39,233 bases of DNA from Hofstenia miamia (lineage: Eukaryota; Xenacoelomorpha; Acoela), in contig SCFE01000071.1 in assembly GCA_004352715.1 (NCBI GenBank), forward strand, positions 1,876,903 through 1,916,135, in the 5' to 3' direction. Shown here in pieces: positions 33,529 through 39,233 of the stretch; positions within the stretch are counted from its first letter, which is position 1, and each line of letters opens with the position of its first letter. The notes below the pieces were generated by a model. The model was not told the DNA's origin, did not search any database, and saw nothing but the letters and a program-made list of their open reading frames with translations. The position numbers and the translations under genes were made by a program.

Positions 33529-33537
33529 CGCCCCTTT
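33529..33537 (-). promoter_or_regulatory. Polypurine tract, block Y
   Basis: The minus strand reads AAAGGGGCG directly before the LTR start, equivalent to 153-163. Confidence 0.7.
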
Positions 33538-33544
33538 GCTCAAA

Positions 33545-36500
33545 TTAATTCTGTGGCAGTAGGTGGAGAGTAGGACCTGAGACTAATCATTGAGCGGCTA
33601 TGACCATTTCCATTGCTAATTCTCCTTCCCAATCTTTTAATTCAGCATACTGAGGCTCATGTGAGAGTTGCATTAAGACCTCTCTTTGGGTAACAACTTC
33701 AACTTTTAACTTGAAATAGCGCATTGTAGGCAATCTATCACTGATGGGACAATTCTTTCATAAATTGTTTAAACAGTGAGTGAATGTATCATGAAATCTC
33801 TCATAGAGGCGAAATCCTTTCAGTGCAATCATTAAGGTCATTAATGCGTCCATGTTGGATGCATGAGCATCCTCAGATCAAATAGTGGTGTCTGCGTAAA
33901 AGTGTTCAAACACATCTCTTAGTGACCACATGTGGGTTGCATGATCCATAAATAAGGAACAGAACTCTTGCACCTGATTTAGTGTCATCTTGTCTGGATC
34001 AGAAACATCAGCTCAAAGCATAGTGATTATTTCAATCCTTTTCATTACATCATAATATCTTGTGGTTGTTTCTACGTTATTGATCCACATCAGATCTCCA
34101 GCAGCTTGAAAGAGAATTAATACCCGGGGGTCAGTAGTTCTTAAAGTTTCATGTATCTTCCTTAGTTGCTCATTAATTGCAGTTCCTCTATTAAAGATGT
34201 CACGAATCGTCAACTTTCCATCAATAAAGATTCTTTCCTTGTTATCACCTGCCAGTAATTTTTCACGTACCAACTTGTAGTAATCAGTTTTAATCAGTTT
34301 CTTCAATCTATTGGGAAGGTGGGCTGCCACTTTCTTCTTGTTTTTCTTTACTCGCCATTTCGGTTGAATTAGTGGAGTCTCAACACATGGAGGGGGAATG
34401 CATAATAAATTTTCCTTCCAAATACTGTGTTCTAAATCTGCAAACGAACACTTGGTTTGTAAACTAAATCCACCATTTGGAAATGCCTAAATGTGTTTGG
34501 TAGACATCTTGATACCCCAATAGTGGATTCTTCGTCCATAGCTTCTTGTTTCCTCTGGGGATTGTAGAATGACCAGTTCCTCTTTTGAAAACATCTCGGT
34601 TAAACACCACTTCATCATTCCAAGCACATCCTTTTCACTATTTTCCACTAGTAATCTCTTTTGAGTCAACAACTCTTTATCAAAGTCAGAAGGGTCATGC
34701 TCAAGCATGAGAATCCTTTCATTTTCAGTAATTGACCATTGAGGGGTAGGATGAGGTGATCCACCAAATTTCTCTAAATTAGCTTTCTCAATAAGGTCAC
34801 GGATGTGTGGAGATAATTGAACTGAGGATGTAGCCAATAATTCCTCTTCTCTAAAAAACTGTTCAGGAGTCTTCATGACCTGTTCAAATATAGTAATAGG
34901 AATTATTTTTCCTTCTTTCTCAACCTGTCTGGCGGATTCCGCGAACTTTCCATAGCCACACTCTGGATAAGATATCCTGTGTGCATCAAAGAATTTTTCA
35001 TTCTTCTCTATCACTCCACTTGTTCTTATTAACTCCAAAAATGTTTGTGTAGAACCAGGTTGTCTTTCAATTAATCTTTTAGTGCTTAATGGGGCATTAT
35101 CCAAAGAAAATATTGCGAACTTAGTTTCAGCAGTCACACCCCACATGTACTTTTTCATCATTTCAGAAAAAATATTGATGTCTTACGGACAAATTCCCAA
35201 CTGGTTGCTAATCAAGATAATTGACATTTTTCCTGTTATACTACTTGCCCCCACCAGTCGGGCATAATATTTTTCGTAATTATCCATAGCTCTCTTGGTT
35301 TTGCAGGGTGAAGATGGCGGTGTACATTTGTGTAATAACCAGTTCTTCACTTTCCATGTAAGTGGACAGACAGCTATTTCATGATCCGCCATTTTTGACA
35401 TTGTCTTCCATTTGTTCTGATTGATCAGTAAGATTATATGAGGGTCTCTAGTTAGATAGATGGCAATGATCCATATGGCACCTCTTGCATATATGTCAGG
35501 TACTTTGTCTTCTGAAAACAACTGTGACTTAAAGTTTTTCCAGTCTTGTATGTCATAGGAAAACTTGATTTCCCATAATAATCGCTCAATGGTTTGATGA
35601 TATTGAGAACTGGGACTTTTTATTTGTAAGTTGGGCCAATCAGACTCAGGGTTTTTTGTAGCTTTGATGTCTGACCATATAGCCTGGATTCCTTGTAAGG
35701 TTTCAACACTTTGAGCAAAGGCGAAACTGACCCTCATATCTGTTACTGTGTGTATAGAGTTTACATTTAGTACTTCCAGTGTTTGTGCCTGCAGTATGGT
35801 ATCAATTAATAATTTTTTATCCACCGCTAATCTATGTGAGGGAATTTGTTCACATAACAAAAGATCTGTAAATAATAGTTTAGTAACTGATAGCATATGA
35901 GTGTGTTGCATAGATATTTGACTATAGGTAGATCAATAGAGAATAATGAAATTCTCCATTCTGTAGTGAAGGCTTTCTATTGCTTCGGGGATGCTTTCTT
36001 GATGTTCTTCCCTGAGTTCTATCAGAATATGTTCATCTTGAATTTTTTATATTCTGAATGCAATTTCTATCTGATCCATTATTTGTTCATCTTGTATTTC
36101 ATGAATTCTTAAGAAATAGATTACTAAAAGGTTTGGGAAATCAATATTAATATATTCAAAGCTTCGAATTGTGCTTCCATTATTTAGAAATTTGCAAAGA
36201 TTGTAGATTGAGAAGTCTTCATCAAAAGAAATATGCACTGTACTTCTCCAATATGAGTGACTAATTCCTTCAAGCATACTTGAATCATAACATATTATGG
36301 AATTTATTTGTGGACGTCTTTCCGCATCAATTATAAAAGGTATTATATCAATAGAACAACTTAACTGTCTAGTATTGTATGTCCATCGTAATTGGTTCTG
36401 TGTTTCTTCCGAAATATTATCCCGAATGTAATGTACTGCTCTATGTGTAGCTATGAAATAAGGGTGCAGTGTTTCTTCACCAACTTTCGACATCTTTTTC

Positions 36501-36961
36501 TTTCGTTCTTCTGTCTTCCTGGATCTGACTGTTGAAGTAACTGAACTATCAGAGGTCGAGGGGGCTATTGAATCACTCTTTGGGGAGGTATTTACATTTT
36601 GTAATGCACTAAAAGGGGTACGTAAATTTTGTGTTTTTAAAGTTTTTGAGGTTTTTGGTGCCAGCTCTGCTCGCACATGTGGAAGTACGTGTCCCCCCAT
36701 GTAGTAGTGAGATGAGGATGGTGTCAATGCTGTCTCCTCTCCTAATCATGGAGCTACGTGTTGCCCACATGGGATAGGACCCTCCTCAGCACCTTCATGT
36801 CGTCCTCATTTGTTTTTGCGTGCCTCATCAAGTGAAGATCCGTGTCTCCCACGCCTAGATGAGGATGTGCCATCATGTCTGCTAACCTCCATTTTCCTTC
36901 TCACTCTTTGACGGGATGGAGGAGCTGACAACTCGCGTTTTTTCTTCCCTATCAGTATCAT
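33545..36961 (-). pseudogene. ORF3, block Y: longest copy, one frame with scattered stops
   Basis: From the ATG at 36959-36961 to TAA 33545-33547 the frame is the same at every homologous segment, about 1,139 codons. This gives the best view of the protein: basic disordered N-terminus (MILIGKKKREL, SSSRRGRHG), a first globular part (HPYFIATHRAVHYIRDNIS, IPFIIDAERRP), a second part (HEIAVCPLTWKVKNWLLHKC, FSEMMKKYMWGVTAETKF), and a C-terminal part (DKMTLNQVQEFCSLFMDHA, REPQYAEL). No signal peptide or transmembrane span is seen. Stops are mostly TGA, several at CGA of sister copies; TAA at 36047 and 35183. Two short patches (36017-36056 and about 34484-34560) differ sharply from the other copies. 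Function unknown. Confidence 0.75.
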
Positions 36962-38562
36962 TCCTAAACATATCTACAAGGTTAAGGTCCCAAATATTGG
37001 GATCATAAGTTTGATTCTCTCTGGCTTGCCTTGAAGGCAACACTTGTGAGCCACAATTATCTACTATATCATGTTCAAAATCAGTATCATAAAAGTCTTC
37101 CTCAGCAAATTTGGTTAAATTATCATAAGTTGCAAATTCATCAATACCATTATCAACTAATGAAAATTCATTATTGTCATCAATGATGACATTGTCAATA
37201 TCTTTAATTGATCATTTTAGTCTCTGAAAATGTATGGTCTTTCCGTTATTAAGTGTATATGTGTTGTGGTCGAGCACTTTCTCCACAGTAAATGGGCCTT
37301 GCCAATTATTAGCTAATTCCGTACTTGATTGTGATCTGTTGTTACATGAGGTAGATACACAAATACTTTATCTCCTCATTGATGTGATTTGCCATATAAT
37401 TTTTTATTAAACGTCCTCTTTTGTCTGATACAAGATTGACTGGTGTTGTGACAAATGGTTAAGTGAATTTGCTGCATATCACATAACAACTGATTGACAT
37501 ATTTATCTAAGGTAATTTCTGAATAATTAGGATACATCATTGATAATGAGGTTAATGCTTCACAGCTGAACATAGGTTTAAACGGACTGACCCTGCTGCT
37601 GGTGATAACACCACCCTGATTAATTTTATTAGAGTTCTGTTTAGCCATTCCACCAAACCATTGGCTTGAGGGTGGTACACAGTAGTAAAATCATGTATTA
37701 TCTCTAATTCAGACATAAGGGTTTTCATCAAATTGCTTTTGAACTGTGGACCCTGATCTGAGACAAGCTGAGACATAGGGCCATATTTTAAAATCCATTC
37801 CTTCACTATCTTATCAGCTACCTTTTCAGTGTGTGTACTATCCATTGGAATTATTCTAGCATATTTAGTAAAATGATCTACTATCACTAAAAGATGTTGA
37901 AATCCATTGCTGTCACGAGATAATTGCTCCAGGTCCATATGCACAATTTCATTGGGACTTGTGGCCACATGACACTCTAATTCAGCCTGTTGTTCTGGGA
38001 AATGAGAGGAGTTATTCAACAGACACTTCCCACATTTATCTATTACGTCCTGAACTGTTGATCGAATTCCAATGGTAACATATTTAGAGTTAAATGTTTT
38101 TTTGGTTTGTATAATTCCTAAATGTCCTCTTTTGTGAACCCTTCTCATGAGATCCCTTTTAAAATATTCAGGAATAGCAAGGCGATTATTCCGACTTTTC
38201 ACATATAGTAATCCTTTCTCAGTCATTGTCCAGTTGTGCTGATTGTAATACCTAATTGCAGTTGGTGGAAGGAGAAAGAAGGGATCCTTCATCCTTTTCA
38301 TAATATCAGAGAGTATGAGATCATTTTGTTGATGTTTGATATTTTCTTCTTCAGATATTTCTTCGCAGATTAAGATTGGCAAAATTTCTTTACCATTTCG
38401 ATCAGCATTTATGTCGGGAATCAACTCATATTCAGTGTGTGGTATAAACACAAATGGGATCTTCTCCCCAGCTGGCTTTTTTAAATCCCTTTCGTAGCTT
38501 GGCAGCACTGTCCAATAGTCAGCATTCAGATGTAAATGTCCACTAATGCTAACATCTCGCAT
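36882..38562 (-). pseudogene. Integrase region of pol, block Y, broken
   Basis: HHCC and DDE residues are all present (VHKRGHLGIIQ, CGKC, HMDLEQL, SDQGPQF, PQANGLVEWLNRT). A 70-nt deletion near 37595 shifts frame as in block X, although the retained repeat half differs. TGA at 37376-37378 is shared by all copies. The GPF motif (WQGPFTVEKVLD) and acidic tail follow. It ends at TAG 36882-36884, 80 nt inside ORF3. Confidence 0.85.
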
Positions 38563-39097
38563 TTGGTCGTGCTGTAATTTTTCTCAGCAGCTCGTAATTT
38601 CCTACTAAAATATTGAACCGGGCTTTCAACTCCATTTATCTCTTGGCTCAACACGCCACTAATAGCGACAGCGCTGGCATCACAGTCTATGATGAAATCC
38701 TTTGTATAATCCGGGATATTTAATGACGGTATCTTTTTAAGCTCGGTTTTTATTCCTTCTAATGATTCCTGCTCAGTCCATGTCCATTTGAATTCGTGAG
38801 ATTTTTTAAGTAATTGAGAGATGGATTTTGTTTTCTCAGCAAAATCTGGGACAAACATTCCGTAGTAATTTAAGAATCCCATTAATCTCTGCACATCTTT
38901 TCAGCTTCTAGGTGTCTCAATTTTTTCTAAAAACTGCTTCGCATTGGATTTGATTGAGATCTTTCTGTGTTTGATTACTCGGGCCAAAAACATGACTTTA
39001 ATCTGTGCCAAAAAACATTTATTACCATTCACTTTAAGTCTGGCTTTCTGCAACAACTCCAAGGTCTGATTTAATTTCTCAAGATGTTCATCAAAAG
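38526..39097 (-). pseudogene. RT C-terminal remnant and RNase H, block Y
   Basis: Same content as 15730-16300: RT thumb/connection, DFIIDCDAS and KCEMLALV, then the identical 169-nt deletion at TGGA into the integrase N-terminus. The TGA near 38901 is shared with block X. Block X has TAG at one codon (about 15822) where this copy has CAG. Confidence 0.85.
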
Positions 39098-39233
39098 TGT
39101 AACATCCTCCACCTGGCATATTTGCACCATGTATTATTGTTAATAACTATCACTCAGTAAATTGCGGGTGAGGAGTTACCAAGTTATTGAACAGCCAAGC
39201 TTTTCCTCTGTTAATAACTAGTTAGGTTAATTG
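39098..39233 (-). repeat. Flank shared with block X, at the window end
   Basis: Reverse complement of 15593-15729. The window stops here, four bases short of where the same sequence meets the gap at 15588. Confidence 0.85.

Larger units (their letters stand above)
33176..39097 (-). mobile_element. Block Y, first part: 5'-truncated retrotransposon (RT end to 3' LTR)
   Basis: Inverted sister of 15730-21712, with the same RT truncation point, flank, RNase H deletion and shared stops. Differences from block X are about 1% near the truncation point and visibly more in other parts. It lacks the LTR fragment found in the ORF3 of block X. Confidence 0.85.

Noticed and set aside
34487-35911. A passing resemblance of part of ORF3 to helical nucleoproteins of negative-strand RNA viruses
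   Set aside because: I could not point to a diagnostic motif. It is only an impression of helical content and length, so no family is assigned; a profile search would decide.
1-39233. CRISPR arrays, tRNA or rRNA genes, prokaryotic operons
   Set aside because: No regularly spaced repeats, cloverleaf-like sequences, rRNA segments or operon-like gene runs were seen.

Overview
This is a stretch of AT-rich animal genomic DNA, probably from an invertebrate, made almost entirely of decayed transposable elements. I see no host gene. The organism type is inferred from a chromodomain-less Ty3/gypsy retrotransposon family, a Tc1/mariner DNA transposon and eukaryotic-style scaffold gaps. Three N runs of exactly 1000 bases are at 10802-11801, 14589-15588 and 24613-25612.

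Layout. Copy A (1-10194, minus strand) is a nearly complete LTR retrotransposon. It runs right to left: 5' LTR, primer-binding-site candidate, leader with an intron-like segment, gag, protease, reverse transcriptase-RNase H, integrase, a large third ORF (ORF3), polypurine tract, 3' LTR cut by the window edge. Unique-looking flank and a Tc1-like transposon with a dead transposase (12011-13363) follow. Block X (15589-24612, plus strand) is a 5'-truncated copy (RT end-RNase H-integrase-ORF3), one shared LTR, then the leader-gag-protease part of a second copy, ending at a gap. The spacer (25613-28904) holds flank, the remains of a second, diverged subfamily (integrase scrap and ORF3), and a scrap of family-1 leader. 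Block Y (28901-39233, minus strand) mirrors block X as a large imperfect inverted repeat. Both blocks end in the same short non-element flank, one at a gap and the other at the window end.

How the parts work together. Gag (coiled coil, capsid region, CCHC knuckle) and Pol are in a -1 frame relation, with a perfect slippery heptamer TTTAAAT just before the gag stop. ORF3 overlaps the end of pol by 80 nt in another frame. It occupies the env position but has none of the visible features of an envelope protein. It is the most interesting unknown here: more than 1,100 codons long and still recognisable at about two-thirds identity in a diverged subfamily.

All copies are dead. Many stops are TGA where a sister copy has CGA and a third has CAA, the pattern of methyl-CpG decay on either strand. 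Three defects are common to every copy that covers them: a gag TGA, an Asp-to-Asn change in the protease active site, and a TGA in the integrase tail. This suggests copying in trans from a defective parent, or DNA-level duplication.
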